A DNA stretch of 64,000 bases from Bacteroidia bacterium (GTDB taxonomy: Bacteria; Bacteroidota; Bacteroidia; Flavobacteriales; Flavobacteriaceae). The notes beneath the pieces are model-generated. The model was not told the DNA's origin. It saw nothing but the letters and a program-made list of their open reading frames with translations, and ran no database searches. The stretch lies in contig JAUIBP010000004.1 of NCBI GenBank assembly GCA_030427735.1, positions 1 to 64,000 on the forward strand, in the 5' to 3' direction. Of the stretch, positions 1 through 8,943 are shown in pieces. The stretch's first letter is position 1, and each line of letters begins with the position of its first letter. The position numbers were made by a program, and so were the translations under genes.

Positions 1-535
1 TGTGTTTAGCCCATTCTGTGGCTAAATTTCTGGTTAACATTTTTAAACCACCTTTGGCTGCAGCATAAGCCGAAACGGTATTACGGCCTAACTCACTCAT
101 CATAGAACAGATGTTTATTATTTTACCGCCTCCATTTTTTATCATGCTTCTGCCAACAAGTTGCGACATGATAAATGCTCCGGTTAAGTCTACATCGAGT
201 ACGCGTCTAAATTCCGAAATTTCCATGTCTTCTGCAGGTACGCGTTTTATTATACCAGCATTATTTACAAGAATGTCTATTTGTCCTTCGTTAGTTTCGA
301 TTTCTGCAACTTTTTCTGCTGCAATTTTTTCATCGGTAACATCAAAAATGTAACCAGCGGCTTCAAAACCTTTAGATTTATAATGAGCTAAGGCTTCCTC
401 TAGTTTAGGTGGGGTGGTACTCGTAATAACCAGTTTAGCACCAGCTTGTGCCAATCCTTCGGCCATAGCCATACCAAGGCCATGTGTTCCGCCTGTAACT
501 AAGGCGGTTTTATGTTTTAAATTGAATAAAGTCAT
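1..535 (-). CDS. kduD: 2-deoxy-D-gluconate 3-dehydrogenase / KduD-type SDR (3' end cut by window edge)
   Basis: This is an NAD-dependent short-chain dehydrogenase that would reduce 2,5-diketo-3-deoxygluconate to 2-keto-3-deoxygluconate, the step after KduI in unsaturated-uronate breakdown. My translation from the ATG at 535 gives about 178 residues of the usual ~260. It shows the cofactor motif TGGTHGLG near residue 15, the NNAG motif near residue 91, and the catalytic YAAAK motif near residue 158. The start lies 4 bases after the kduI stop codon, so the two genes form one operon read leftward. The SDR fold is certain. The substrate rests on the kduI partnership and family resemblance. The C-terminal part lies outside the window. 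Confidence 0.88.
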   Translation of the reverse strand, partial: MTLFNLKHKTALVTGGTHGLGMAMAEGLAQAGAKLVITSTTPPKLEEALAHYKSKGFEAAGYIFDVTDEKIAAEKVAEIETNEGQIDILVNNAGIIKRVPAEDMEISEFRRVLDVDLTGAFIMSQLVGRSMIKNGGGKIINICSMMSELGRNTVSAYAAAKGGLKMLTRNLATEWAKH

Positions 536-539
536 TTTG

Positions 540-1376
540 TTATTTTAATTCGTTAGGTGGACAAACATCCATGTCGCCATAATCTAAATTTTCTCCTGCC
601 ATACCCCAAATAAATGAATAGTTGGACGTTCCTGAGCCCGAATGTATAGACCATTCTGGCGATAACACAGCTTGTTTGTTTTTCATGAAAATATGTCGCG
701 TGTTATCTGTTTCTCCCATAAAGTGGGCGATGGTCTGGCTTTCGTCTAAATCGAAATAAAAGTAAGCTTCCATTCTACGGTTGTGTGTGTGTGCCGGCAT
801 GGTGTTCCAAACATTTCCTGGTAATAACTCTGTTAAGCCCATTTGTAATTGGCAGGTTTCAACAATACTATTTACAATAAGTTTGTTAAGAATACGCTTG
901 TTGGCTAGTTTTTCTTCGCCAAGTTCTATAACTTCTGCATCTGCTTTTCCTACTTTTTTTGTTGGAAATTGCTTGTGGGCTGGCGCCGAATTGATATAAA
1001 ATAAAGCCTGACCTCCTGGCTTGCTTTCAAAAACAACTTCCTTATTGCCTTGTCCAACGTATAGAGCTTCTTTTTTATTAAGTTCGTAAGTTGTACCGTC
1101 TACAGTTACAATTCCAGGGTCGCCAACACTAACAATACCCAATTCTCTGCGGTCTAAGAAATGTTCTGATTTAAGATAAGGGATAGTTTCTAGTGTTAAA
1201 GCTTTAGAACTAGGCATGATACCACCAACAATATATCTATCGTACATAGAATAGGTAAGTTGTATGGTATCTTCTTGAAAAAGATTTTCAATTAAAAAAT
1301 GTTCGCGTAATTCGGTGGTTGAATATTTTTGTGCATCTTTAGGGTGAGATGCGTATCTGAAATTGTAATGAGTCAT
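540..1376 (-). CDS. kduI: 5-dehydro-4-deoxy-D-glucuronate isomerase
   Basis: KduI is a cytosolic cupin-type isomerase that converts 5-keto-4-deoxyuronate, released from unsaturated uronates by lyases or unsaturated glucuronyl hydrolases, to 2,5-diketo-3-deoxygluconate. The 278-residue length is the family norm. The metal-binding motif MPAHTHNRRMEAY (two His and a Glu) and the later WSIHSG histidine are visible. It is first in an operon with kduD. A Bacteroidota-type promoter and a LacI-type palindrome sit directly upstream, so expression is probably repressed until a uronate-derived inducer appears. No lacI-family gene is in the window. It serves pectin, ulvan or glycosaminoglycan-type uronates more typically than alginate. 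Confidence 0.95.
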   Translation of the reverse strand: MTHYNFRYASHPKDAQKYSTTELREHFLIENLFQEDTIQLTYSMYDRYIVGGIMPSSKALTLETIPYLKSEHFLDRRELGIVSVGDPGIVTVDGTTYELNKKEALYVGQGNKEVVFESKPGGQALFYINSAPAHKQFPTKKVGKADAEVIELGEEKLANKRILNKLIVNSIVETCQLQMGLTELLPGNVWNTMPAHTHNRRMEAYFYFDLDESQTIAHFMGETDNTRHIFMKNKQAVLSPEWSIHSGSGTSNYSFIWGMAGENLDYGDMDVCPPNELK

Positions 1377-1390
1377 TCTTTTTTATTTTA

Positions 1391-1404
1391 TGTAATCGAT
1401 TACA
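1391..1404. promoter_or_regulatory. LacI-type operator upstream of kduI
   Basis: The sequence TGTAATCGATTACA is a perfect 14-bp palindrome with a central CG, the hallmark of LacI/GalR-family operators. It lies 15-28 bases 5' of the kduI start codon, immediately after the -7 box, so a bound dimer would cover the transcription start. The repressor identity is unknown. Confidence 0.72.
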
Positions 1405-1436
1405 CAAATATATGTTTTTTATTTTAATATTGACAA
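1405..1436 (-). promoter_or_regulatory. kduID promoter
   Basis: On the minus strand a TTG (1436-1434) is followed after 21 bases by TATATTTG (1412-1405), matching the Bacteroidota consensus TTG-N17-23-TAnnTTTG. It abuts the LacI-type palindrome on its downstream side. Confidence 0.65.
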
Positions 1437-1821
1437 CCAATGTTAGAATTGTGTAAAATTTGTTGTGTTTTTTTGATTTTTTCGCTAAAAATCACCTTTT
1501 AAATTGTGTAAATTAACAACTGGGGCGTAGATTATACAATAGTAGCTGTGTGAGATTTTTGATTATAGAATGACTTTTTTTATTTGTAATTTGGTTGCAA
1601 TGTTGTGCTTTATAACTATTTAAAAATTTCGGGTTGCATTTTGTTTTGTAATTTTTTGAAGATAAAAAAATGCATTATAAGCTTTAAATAGTGTAGGGAA
1701 TAGTTGTTAAAGTCATTTTTTTTATGTTAAATTTACGCCATATAAAAGGATTGAATTAATAGCCAACAGAATTTAAAGTTTTATATAACCCTTTTTGGTT
1801 AAGTATTTTGACCATTCATTA
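1437..1821. other. intergenic stretch, no gene seen
   Basis: This AT-rich stretch between the kdu promoter and the small exported protein gene contains only short open frames without recognisable protein features. Long T and A runs are present, but I found no clear hairpin or RNA gene. Confidence 0.5.
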
Positions 1822-2013
1822 ATGATGCAACATAAAACAAAAATCTTTTTAATACTTTTCTTTTTTGCAGGTGTTTTGTGTTTTGCGCAAGAAACGCCTC
1901 CAACCCCAGATGGGAGAGGGCCTACCCCTCCTGGAACACCAATAGATGGTGGTTTAGTGGTTTTGTTAGTGGCTGGTGCTTGTTATGGCATAAAAAAATC
2001 CTCAAAACGCTAG
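1822..2013 (+). CDS. small exported protein with PID-CTERM-like sorting tail
   Basis: This is a 63-residue protein if started at the ATG at 1822 (a second ATG follows at 1825; an upstream TTG at 1795 is less likely because it would precede the signal peptide with a charged tail). It has a lysine-bearing hydrophobic signal peptide ending in CFAQ, a short proline/glycine-rich linker, and a C-terminal tripartite tail: PIDGG, a hydrophobic segment LVVLLVAGACYGI, and the basic end KKSSKR. This resembles small Flavobacteriia proteins carrying a PID-CTERM type protein-sorting domain. Almost nothing is left once both signals are removed, so the mature product would be a very short Pro-rich peptide. 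No sorting enzyme gene is nearby. Confidence 0.6.
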   Translation: MMQHKTKIFLILFFFAGVLCFAQETPPTPDGRGPTPPGTPIDGGLVVLLVAGACYGIKKSSKR

Positions 2014-2014
2014 T

Positions 2015-2608
2015 TTATTTAATATCTAATTCTAGTAAGCGTTTTACGTATTTTCCTAAAACATCAAATTCTAAATTTACGGTCGCTCCTTCTTTCAAGA
2101 ATTTAAAGATAGTATTGTTAAATGTGTAGGGGATTATGGCTACGCTAAATTCATTTCTTTTGGAGTTTACTACAGTTAAACTGGTGCCATTTACGGTTAT
2201 CGATCCTTTTTCAATGGTAATATTGTTTAAATCTTGATTGTAATTAAAGGTAAATATCCAGCTGCCAGAAGCTTCTTCTATTTTGGTGCAGGTGGCTATT
2301 TGGTCTACGTGTCCTTGTACTATATGGCCGTCCAATCGGTCTCCTAGTTTCATGGCGCGTTCTATGTTTACGACATCTTTTATTTGTAGATCCCCTAGGT
2401 TGGTTTTGTTTAATGTTTCCTTTATGACTGTAACGGTATAGGTATTTCCGTCAATTTTTACAACGGTTAGGCAAACGCCATTGTGTGCTACACTTTGATC
2501 TATTTTTAATTCAGGGGCTAGCTGACTTTCTATAGTAATATGAAGATTGTCTAATTCGGATTCTAGATGGGTTACGATGCCTAAATTTTCTATAATTCCT
2601 GTAAACAT
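2015..2608 (-). CDS. ribE: riboflavin synthase, alpha subunit
   Basis: This enzyme dismutates two 6,7-dimethyl-8-ribityllumazines into riboflavin and the pyrimidinedione precursor. The 197-residue length fits. The N-terminal MFTGIIENLG is diagnostic, and the protein contains two lumazine-binding repeats, each with a GxSLTV/GVCLTVV-type core (about residues 40-50 and 140-150) and the DRLDGHIVQGHVD segment between. Its stop codon converges with the small exported protein gene with almost no spacer. It diverges from pdxA over 63 bases. No FMN riboswitch was seen upstream. Confidence 0.95.
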   Translation of the reverse strand: MFTGIIENLGIVTHLESELDNLHITIESQLAPELKIDQSVAHNGVCLTVVKIDGNTYTVTVIKETLNKTNLGDLQIKDVVNIERAMKLGDRLDGHIVQGHVDQIATCTKIEEASGSWIFTFNYNQDLNNITIEKGSITVNGTSLTVVNSKRNEFSVAIIPYTFNNTIFKFLKEGATVNLEFDVLGKYVKRLLELDIK

Positions 2609-2671
2609 ATTATCTCATTTATTTGGTTAAATTTGTGGAGATAAAATTACAAACAAATAGTTTTAAAATTA

Positions 2672-3694
2672 ATGAAGAAAGAAGAAAATATAATTGTAGG
2701 TATTTCTATAGGCGATTTAAACGGTATAGGAGGCGAAATTGTCTTAAAGACGTTTGAAGACTCTCGAATTTTGGAGTTTTGTACGCCAGTTATTTTTGCT
2801 TCGGTTAAGGTAATGTCTTATTATAAGAATCATTTTAAGTTCGATATTAATTTTAATGGTATTCAAAATTTAGATCAGGTTGTTCCTGGAAAAATAAATG
2901 TTTTTAATGTTTGGAAAGAAAACGTGTCGATTAATTTTGGGAAAGAAGATTTTAAAATAGGAACATATGCTATTAAGTCTTTAGAGGCGGCAACAAAAGC
3001 GCTGAAAGAAGGGCGGGTAGATATGCTTATTACTGCGCCAATAAATAAACATAATATCCAGTCCGATACCTTTAACTTTCCAGGACATACCAATTATTTA
3101 GAACAGGAATTAGAAGGCGATAGCTTAATGTTTATGGTAACCGATACTTTAAAGGTTGGATTGTTAACAGATCACGTGCCAGTTAGCGATATAGCCAAGC
3201 ACATTACACCTGAGTTAATAACTAAAAAAATCGAGACCATTTACAAATCGTTACAGCAGGATTTTAGAATAAGCAAGCCTAAAATAGCAGTTTTGGGTAT
3301 TAATCCGCATACTGGAGATAATGGTGTAATAGGTAATGAAGACGACCAAGTATTGCGGCCAACATTAAAAAAAATAAAAGAATCGGGTAAATTAGTATTC
3401 GGTCCTTATGCTGCCGATAGTTTTTTTGGCTCTAATAACTATAAAAATTTCGATGCTGTAGTTGCATCCTATCACGATCAGGGGCTCATTCCTTTTAAAA
3501 CATTATCTTTTGGGGAAGGTGTAAATTTTACAGCCGGATTAAATAAAGTGCGTACATCGCCAGATCATGGCACGGCATTTGAAATAGCAGGAAAAGGTAT
3601 TGCCGACGAAAGTTCGTTTAAAGAAGCGTTATTTACTGGAATGCAAATCTATAAGAATAGAGTAGAGCACCAAGAGTTGGTAAAAAGACTGTAA
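2672..3694 (+). CDS. pdxA: 4-hydroxythreonine-4-phosphate dehydrogenase
   Basis: PdxA oxidises 4-phosphohydroxythreonine in de novo pyridoxal phosphate synthesis by the DXP-dependent route. The 340 residues match the family. Motifs seen in order are TAPINK, FPGHTNYLEQE, GINPHTGDNG, YHDQGLIPFK and RTSPDHGTAF, which supply the metal-binding histidines and substrate-phosphate contacts. The ATG at 2672 is preceded by a TAAATTTG -7-like box at 2628-2635, though I see no well-placed -33 TTG. It is divergent from ribE. Confidence 0.95.
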   Translation: MKKEENIIVGISIGDLNGIGGEIVLKTFEDSRILEFCTPVIFASVKVMSYYKNHFKFDINFNGIQNLDQVVPGKINVFNVWKENVSINFGKEDFKIGTYAIKSLEAATKALKEGRVDMLITAPINKHNIQSDTFNFPGHTNYLEQELEGDSLMFMVTDTLKVGLLTDHVPVSDIAKHITPELITKKIETIYKSLQQDFRISKPKIAVLGINPHTGDNGVIGNEDDQVLRPTLKKIKESGKLVFGPYAADSFFGSNNYKNFDAVVASYHDQGLIPFKTLSFGEGVNFTAGLNKVRTSPDHGTAFEIAGKGIADESSFKEALFTGMQIYKNRVEHQELVKRL

Positions 3695-3740
3695 AATATT
3701 GAATAAAAAAGATATAAACAAAAAATGTTTATAAATAAGC

Positions 3741-3768
3741 TTGCCTAAAATAAAATTTTATATATTTG
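3741..3768 (+). promoter_or_regulatory. promoter of the yceD-rpmF operon
   Basis: TTG (3741-3743), a 17-base spacer, and TATATTTG (3761-3768) match the Bacteroidota housekeeping consensus. The box lies about 20 bases before the first gene, giving a short leader. Confidence 0.65.
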
Positions 3769-3790
3769 CAGGCTCAAATTAGATGTGAAA

Positions 3791-4333
3791 ATGAAGTTGT
3801 TGAAAGAATTTACAATTCAATTTGTTGGATTAAAATTAGGGAAACATCATTTCGAGTATCAAATTGGAGACGAGTTCTTTAAACATTTTGAGTATGACGA
3901 TTTTAATCATGCCAATATTCAAGTAGATGTCCTTTTAGAAAAAAAGGCAACCCTGCTAGAATTGCATTTTAAAATATCGGGAAGTGTTAACGTATATTGC
4001 GATGTAACAAACGAACCTTACGATCAAGCTATTCAAAATGAATTTGATTTAGTGGTTAAGTTTGGCGACGAATATAACGACGAGGAAATTGATTTATTGG
4101 TGTTGCCGCATGGTGAATACGAAGTTAATATCCAACAATATATTTACGAACTTATTGTTTTGGCTGTCCCAACCAAACGTATTCATCCTGGAGTTGAAGA
4201 TGGTACGTTGCAATCGGATATACTAGATAAGTTAGAAGAATTAAGCCCTAAAGAGCAAGAAAATAAAAACGACCAAGAGGATACAGACCCTCGTTGGAAT
4301 ACATTAAAAAAACTATTAACGGATAATAAATAA
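3791..4333 (+). CDS. YceD family (DUF177) protein
   Basis: This is a 180-residue acidic protein. The ATG at 3791 is preferred, with an in-frame GTG at 3785. DUF177/YceD proteins are nearly always encoded immediately before ribosomal protein L32, and some family members act in 23S rRNA accumulation in bacteria and plastids. The family C-terminal region is usual here, including the conserved stretch PTKRIHPG and an acidic tail ending PRWNTLKKLL. It is followed by rpmF after 7 bases and is surely co-transcribed. The exact molecular role is not established. Confidence 0.85.
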   Translation: MKLLKEFTIQFVGLKLGKHHFEYQIGDEFFKHFEYDDFNHANIQVDVLLEKKATLLELHFKISGSVNVYCDVTNEPYDQAIQNEFDLVVKFGDEYNDEEIDLLVLPHGEYEVNIQQYIYELIVLAVPTKRIHPGVEDGTLQSDILDKLEELSPKEQENKNDQEDTDPRWNTLKKLLTDNK

Positions 4334-4340
4334 ATAGAAA

Positions 4341-4544
4341 ATGGCACATCCTAAGAGAAAAATCTCGAAAACTAGAAGAGATAAAAGAAGAACACATTAT
4401 AAAGCAACTGCGCCACAAATTGCTACGTGTCCAACAACAGGAGAAGCTCACTTGTATCACAGAGCACATTGGCACGAAGGTAAATTATACTACAGAGGTC
4501 AAGTTTTAATAGACAACTCAGAAGTAGAAGAAAATCTAGCATAA
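4341..4544 (+). CDS. rpmF: 50S ribosomal protein L32
   Basis: This is a small basic ribosomal protein of 67 residues starting [17 protein letters not shown], the classic L32 N-terminus. Only one cysteine is present, in the ATCPTTGE segment, so the four-cysteine zinc ribbon of some L32 forms is absent, as in a zinc-independent (C-) type. It is co-transcribed with the upstream DUF177 gene and ends just before a strong terminator, which separates it from fabH. Confidence 0.96.
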   Translation: MAHPKRKISKTRRDKRRTHYKATAPQIATCPTTGEAHLYHRAHWHEGKLYYRGQVLIDNSEVEENLA

Positions 4545-4561
4545 GTATTATGCATGCATAC

Positions 4562-4592
4562 AAAAAAACGCTCCGTTGGGGGCGTTTTTTTT
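4562..4592 (+). terminator. rho-independent terminator after rpmF
   Basis: The hairpin has a stem AACGCTCC / GGGGCGTT with one G-T pair and a GTTG-type loop, flanked by an A run and a T run of 8. It could work in both directions. Confidence 0.85.
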
Positions 4593-4628
4593 GTCATATG
4601 GTTTTGTATAAATCAAAAACCACTTAAT

Positions 4629-4662
4629 TTGCATAAAATTATTTCAAAATAGAGTATTTTTG
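4629..4662 (+). promoter_or_regulatory. fabH promoter
   Basis: TTG (4629-4631) and TATTTTTG (4655-4662) are separated by 23 bases, the upper limit of the consensus spacing. The predicted leader to the fabH ATG is about 57 bases. Confidence 0.5.
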
Positions 4663-4725
4663 TCGAAATTTTGATGGTTTAGATCAAAATTACTCCAAAT
4701 TTTAGTTTTAAGTAACAAAAACGTT

Positions 4726-5721
4726 ATGAGTAAAATTACAGCGGCAATTACTGCAGTAGGAGGCTATGTACCAGACTTCGTTTTAAGTAACAAGGTACTC
4801 GAGTCTATGGTAGATACTAATGATGAGTGGATAACTACAAGAACTGGCATTAAAGAACGTCGTATATTAAAAGAAGAAGGTAAAGGTACGTCTTACCTCG
4901 CCATTAAAGCAGCACAAAACCTTTTAGATAAATCGGGACTAGACCCTAAAGAAATAGACTTAATAGTTGTAGCCACAGCAACACCAGACTTATTGGTAGC
5001 TTCTACAGCAGTTTACGTGGCCACAGAAATTGGTGCAACAAATGCCTTTGCATACGATTTGCAAGCCGCTTGCTCGAGTTTTCTATACGGAATGTCTACG
5101 GCAGCAGCTTATATAGAAGCTGGTAGATATAAGAAAGTTTTAGTTATAGGCGCAGATAAAATGTCGTCTATAATAGATTATACAGACCGTACTACCTGTA
5201 TTATTTTTGGAGATGGTGCTGGAGCAGCATTATTTGAGCCTAACCAAGAAGGTTACGGACTTCAAGACGAATACTTACGCAGCGATGGTTCAGGACGTGA
5301 TTTCTTGAAAATTGAAGCAGGAGGATCGCTTTTACCACCAACTGAAGATACTGTAAAAAACAAGCAGCATTACGTGCATCAAGACGGTAGAACGGTGTTT
5401 AAGTTTGCCGTATCTAACATGGCCGATGTAGCCGAAAAAATAATGCAGCGCAATAATTTAAGTCACGACGATGTGGCTTGGTTGGTACCGCATCAAGCGA
5501 ATTTACGCATTATTGATGCCACAGCTAATAGAATGAATTTAGACGATTCTAAAGTTCTTAAAAACATACACCGATATGGTAATACCACATCGGCTACATT
5601 ACCTTTACTTTTAAGCGACTTTGAATCAAAATTTAAAAAAGGGGATAATATAATTTTTGCTGCTTTTGGAGGTGGATTCACATGGGGATCTACGTATTTA
5701 ACATGGGCATATAATTCCTAA
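4726..5721 (+). CDS. fabH: beta-ketoacyl-ACP synthase III
   Basis: FabH condenses acetyl-CoA (or branched acyl-CoA) with malonyl-ACP to start fatty acid synthesis. The 331 residues carry the full catalytic triad: Cys116 in LQAACSSF, His256 in VPHQANLRI and Asn286 in RYGNTTSA. The C-terminal GGGFTWGS motif is also typical. It heads a block with accB and accC, which supply malonyl-CoA, so initiation and precursor supply are co-expressed. The plsX gene that often precedes fabH elsewhere is absent here, as is common in Flavobacteriia. Confidence 0.97.
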   Translation: MSKITAAITAVGGYVPDFVLSNKVLESMVDTNDEWITTRTGIKERRILKEEGKGTSYLAIKAAQNLLDKSGLDPKEIDLIVVATATPDLLVASTAVYVATEIGATNAFAYDLQAACSSFLYGMSTAAAYIEAGRYKKVLVIGADKMSSIIDYTDRTTCIIFGDGAGAALFEPNQEGYGLQDEYLRSDGSGRDFLKIEAGGSLLPPTEDTVKNKQHYVHQDGRTVFKFAVSNMADVAEKIMQRNNLSHDDVAWLVPHQANLRIIDATANRMNLDDSKVLKNIHRYGNTTSATLPLLLSDFESKFKKGDNIIFAAFGGGFTWGSTYLTWAYNS

Positions 5722-5758
5722 TTGACTAATAATAACTCATTTTAAAATCTAATTTATT

Positions 5759-6250
5759 ATGGATTTAAAAGACATTCAAAATTTAATCAAATTTGTTGCT
5801 AAATCTGGTGCAAGCGAGGTTAAATTAGAAACAGACGATGTAAAAATTACAATTAAAACAGGTAGCGACGACAAAGGAGAAACAACAACTTATGTACAGC
5901 AAATACCTGTAAATGCGCCAGTAGCACAAGCTCCTGTTGCCGCACAACCTGCGCAGCCAGCTGCACCGCAAGCAGCTCCTGTAACACCTGCTGCAGATAA
6001 CGATTCAAAATATATTACAATAAAATCGCCTATTATTGGTACGCTTTACAGAAAACCTTCGCCAGATAAACCTGTGTTTGTAGAAGTAGGGCAAACTATT
6101 AACGAAGGCGATGTACTTTGTATTATAGAAGCTATGAAACTATTTAACGAAATAGAATCGGAAGTTTCAGGAAAAATAGTAAAAGTATTGGTAGACGATT
6201 CTTCTCCAGTAGAGTTCGATCAACCATTATTCTTAGTAGATCCATCATAA
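5759..6250 (+). CDS. accB: acetyl-CoA carboxylase biotin carboxyl carrier protein
   Basis: This is the biotin-carrying subunit of acetyl-CoA carboxylase. Its 163 residues show the N-terminal helix MDLKDIQNLIKFVAKS, an Ala/Pro/Gln-rich flexible linker at about residues 52-82, and a C-terminal biotinyl domain with the motif EAMKLFNEI, in which Lys127 is the biotinylation site. It lies 37 bases after fabH and 74 bases before accC. The carboxyltransferase subunits are not in the window. Confidence 0.97.
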   Translation: MDLKDIQNLIKFVAKSGASEVKLETDDVKITIKTGSDDKGETTTYVQQIPVNAPVAQAPVAAQPAQPAAPQAAPVTPAADNDSKYITIKSPIIGTLYRKPSPDKPVFVEVGQTINEGDVLCIIEAMKLFNEIESEVSGKIVKVLVDDSSPVEFDQPLFLVDPS

Positions 6251-6259
6251 CAAATTTTA

Positions 6260-6301
6260 AAATTCCAAAACAAATCCCAATACGATTGGAATTTGGAATT
6301 T
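6260..6301. repeat. nested inverted repeat between accB and accC
   Basis: AAATTCCAAA (6260-6269) is perfectly inverted as TTTGGAATTT (6292-6301). Inside lies a second hairpin, CCAAT-ACG-ATTGG, extended by AAAT/ATTT with one mismatch. The two hairpins share the right arm and would compete. There is no T run, so a simple terminator is unlikely. It may be an mRNA processing or stability element, or a dispersed intergenic repeat. Confidence 0.55.
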
Positions 6302-6324
6302 GAGATTTTTAAAAACTAGACGTT

Positions 6325-7677
6325 ATGTTTAAAAAAGTACTAATAGCCAACAGAGGGGAAATAGCACTACGTGTTATTAGAACCTGTAAAGAAATGGGAA
6401 TTAAAACGGTGGCGGTTTACTCGACTGCAGATGCCGATAGTTTGCATGTAAAATTTGCCGACGAAGCCGTTTGTATAGGGCCAGCACCAAGTAGCGAATC
6501 TTATTTAAAGATGTCTAATATTATTGCTGCTGCCGAAATTACCAATGCCGATGCCATTCACCCAGGGTACGGATTCCTTTCGGAAAACGCAAAATTCTCT
6601 AAAATTTGCGAGGAACACGATATAAAATTTATTGGAGCTACTGCCGAAATGATCTCTAAAATGGGAGATAAGGCTACTGCAAAAGCAACTATGAAAGCTG
6701 CAGGCGTGCCTTGTGTACCAGGAAGCGACGGTATTATAGAAGATTTTGAAAGCTGTAAAATATTAGCCGTAGAGGTAGGATATCCTGTAATGCTTAAAGC
6801 GACTGCTGGAGGTGGTGGTAAAGGTATGCGTGCCGTTTGGAAGGAAGAAGATTTGCAAGAGGCTTGGGATTCTGCCCGTAAAGAAGCCAAAGCAGCCTTT
6901 GGAAACGATGGTATGTATATGGAAAAACTGATAGAAGAACCAAGACATATCGAAATTCAAGTGGTTGGCGATTCTACAGGAAAAGCATGTCATTTGTCAG
7001 AGCGCGATTGTTCTATACAGCGTCGTCATCAAAAGTTAACAGAAGAGGTGCCTTCGCCTTTTATGACCAAAAAACTTAGAGACGATATGGGGAAAGCAGC
7101 AGTAAGAGCTGCCGAATTTATAAAATATGAAGGAGCGGGAACTATCGAATTTTTAGTCGATAAACACCGCAATTTCTACTTTATGGAAATGAATACCCGT
7201 ATACAGGTAGAGCACCCTATTACCGAACAAGTTATTGATTTCGATTTAATTCGTGAGCAAATTCTAGTTGCTGCAGGAGTGCCAATTTCTGGAAAAAACT
7301 ACACGCCAAATTTACACTCTATAGAATGTCGTATTAACGCCGAAGATCCTTATAATGGTTTTCGCCCGTCACCTGGTCGCATAACAACATTACATGCTCC
7401 AGGAGGTCATGGTGTGCGTTTAGATACCCATGTGTATGCAGGTTACAGCATTCCGCCTAATTACGATTCTATGATTGCTAAATTAATTACAACGGCACAA
7501 ACTCGTGAAGAAGCCATTAGCAAAATGAAACGTGCTTTAGATGAGTTTGTGATTGAAGGCATTAAAACAACGATTCCGTTTCACAGACAATTAATGGACG
7601 ATCCAAACTATATTTCTGGTAATTATACAACCAAATTTATGGAAGACTTTAAAATGGAAGCTCCTAAAGAAGAATAA
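6325..7677 (+). CDS. accC: acetyl-CoA carboxylase biotin carboxylase subunit
   Basis: AccC carboxylates biotin on AccB with ATP and bicarbonate. The 450-residue length is standard. It shows the N-terminal [16 protein letters not shown], the ATP-grasp glycine loop GGGGKGMR, the [10 protein letters not shown] segment, the catalytic [13 protein letters not shown] region, and RINAEDP near residue 340. It ends the fabH-accB-accC block and is followed by a clear terminator. Confidence 0.98.
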   Translation: MFKKVLIANRGEIALRVIRTCKEMGIKTVAVYSTADADSLHVKFADEAVCIGPAPSSESYLKMSNIIAAAEITNADAIHPGYGFLSENAKFSKICEEHDIKFIGATAEMISKMGDKATAKATMKAAGVPCVPGSDGIIEDFESCKILAVEVGYPVMLKATAGGGGKGMRAVWKEEDLQEAWDSARKEAKAAFGNDGMYMEKLIEEPRHIEIQVVGDSTGKACHLSERDCSIQRRHQKLTEEVPSPFMTKKLRDDMGKAAVRAAEFIKYEGAGTIEFLVDKHRNFYFMEMNTRIQVEHPITEQVIDFDLIREQILVAAGVPISGKNYTPNLHSIECRINAEDPYNGFRPSPGRITTLHAPGGHGVRLDTHVYAGYSIPPNYDSMIAKLITTAQTREEAISKMKRALDEFVIEGIKTTIPFHRQLMDDPNYISGNYTTKFMEDFKMEAPKEE

Positions 7678-7682
7678 TAAAC

Positions 7683-7712
7683 AAAACTCCGAAATTTTTT
7701 TCGGAGTTTTTT
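7683..7712 (+). terminator. terminator after accC
   Basis: AAAACTCCGAAA and TTTCGGAGTTTT form a 12-bp perfect stem with a short T loop, followed by further T residues. Confidence 0.9.
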
Positions 7713-7821
7713 ATTACTACACATACCAAGATTTTATTGGACTAACAGAAATTTTAAAAGCTGTTTCTTTAATCATGTTCATATAAATACGTACATTTCT
7801 GTAACAAACTAAAACGGGTTT

Positions 7822-8943
7822 ATGTTGAATTTATCGTATTGGGAACAACAATCTTGGTTTTCTAATCTGCAATTTACTATTGTTGGCAGTGGTATTGTGG
7901 GTTTAAGTTGTGCTTTACAGCTTAAAAAACTTTACCCTAAAGCAAATATTTTAATATTAGAAAGAGGTCGTTTGCCGCAAGGTGCAAGTACAAAAAATGC
8001 AGGATTTGCTTGTTTTGGAAGTTTAAGTGAAATATTAAGTGATTTAAAGTCGCATTCGCCAGAAGAAGTTTTGGAACTCGTAAAACAACGTTATGACGGA
8101 TTGAAATTATTGCGTGAAACCTTAGGCGATAAAACAATAGAATTTAAAAACTTGGGTGGTTACGAATTGTTTACAGAGCAAGACTCCTATTTTTATAAAG
8201 AATGTATAGCACAGCGAGAGACGATAAACACGTTATTGAAACCTATTTTTAATACCGAAGTGTTTCAGTTGAAAACCAATCCGTTTCAGTTTAAAAATAT
8301 TCAAGATCAGCTAGTGTTTAATCCGTTTGAAGGTCAAATTCATACAGGAAAAATGATGGAGGCTTTATTGCGTAAAGTACAATCTAAAGGCATTAAAATT
8401 TTAAATAGCACCTCTGTAAGCACTTTCGAGGAATATGGTAATTATGTAGAGGTTAAAACGGATGAACTGGTATTTAAAACGTCAAAATTAATTATTGCGA
8501 CTAATGGTTTTGCGTCGCAGTTAATCCAAGCGCAGGTTAAGCCAGCACGAGCACAAGTAATTATTACAAAACCTATAAAAAATCTTCATATTAAAGGCAC
8601 ATTTCACTTAGACCGTGGCTATTATTATTTCAGAAATATAGATAATCGTATTTTATTAGGGGGCGGTAGGCAACTCGATTTTAAAACAGAAGAGACCACC
8701 GAATTTGGAACAACCTCTAAGGTACAAAAGGCCTTAAGAGATCTGTTAAAAGAGGTTGTATTGCCAAATACACCACATGACATAGAATATAGTTGGAGCG
8801 GTATTATGGGGGTTGGGCAACAAAAAAAATCTATTGTAAAACAAATTTCTAATAACGTATTTTGTGGTGTTAGATTAGGTGGTATGGGCGTGGCTATAGG
8901 AAGTATAATTGGTAAATCTTTAGCAGAAATTGTTAAAAACTAA
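7822..8943 (+). CDS. FAD-dependent amino-acid oxidase-like oxidoreductase (DAO family)
   Basis: This is a 373-residue flavoprotein of the glycine oxidase / D-amino-acid dehydrogenase superfamily. The dinucleotide-binding motif FTIVGSGIVGLS is at about residues 18-29, followed by an acidic residue ending strand 2 (ILERG) and the substrate/FAD segment GASTKNAGFACFG. The C-terminal FAD contact appears as RLGGMGVAIGS. The stop codon abuts the mtgA start with no spacer, so the two are translated as a unit. The substrate cannot be assigned from sequence. Related genes in Flavobacteriia are annotated only as FAD-binding oxidoreductase. Confidence 0.85.
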   Translation: MLNLSYWEQQSWFSNLQFTIVGSGIVGLSCALQLKKLYPKANILILERGRLPQGASTKNAGFACFGSLSEILSDLKSHSPEEVLELVKQRYDGLKLLRETLGDKTIEFKNLGGYELFTEQDSYFYKECIAQRETINTLLKPIFNTEVFQLKTNPFQFKNIQDQLVFNPFEGQIHTGKMMEALLRKVQSKGIKILNSTSVSTFEEYGNYVEVKTDELVFKTSKLIIATNGFASQLIQAQVKPARAQVIITKPIKNLHIKGTFHLDRGYYYFRNIDNRILLGGGRQLDFKTEETTEFGTTSKVQKALRDLLKEVVLPNTPHDIEYSWSGIMGVGQQKKSIVKQISNNVFCGVRLGGMGVAIGSIIGKSLAEIVKN

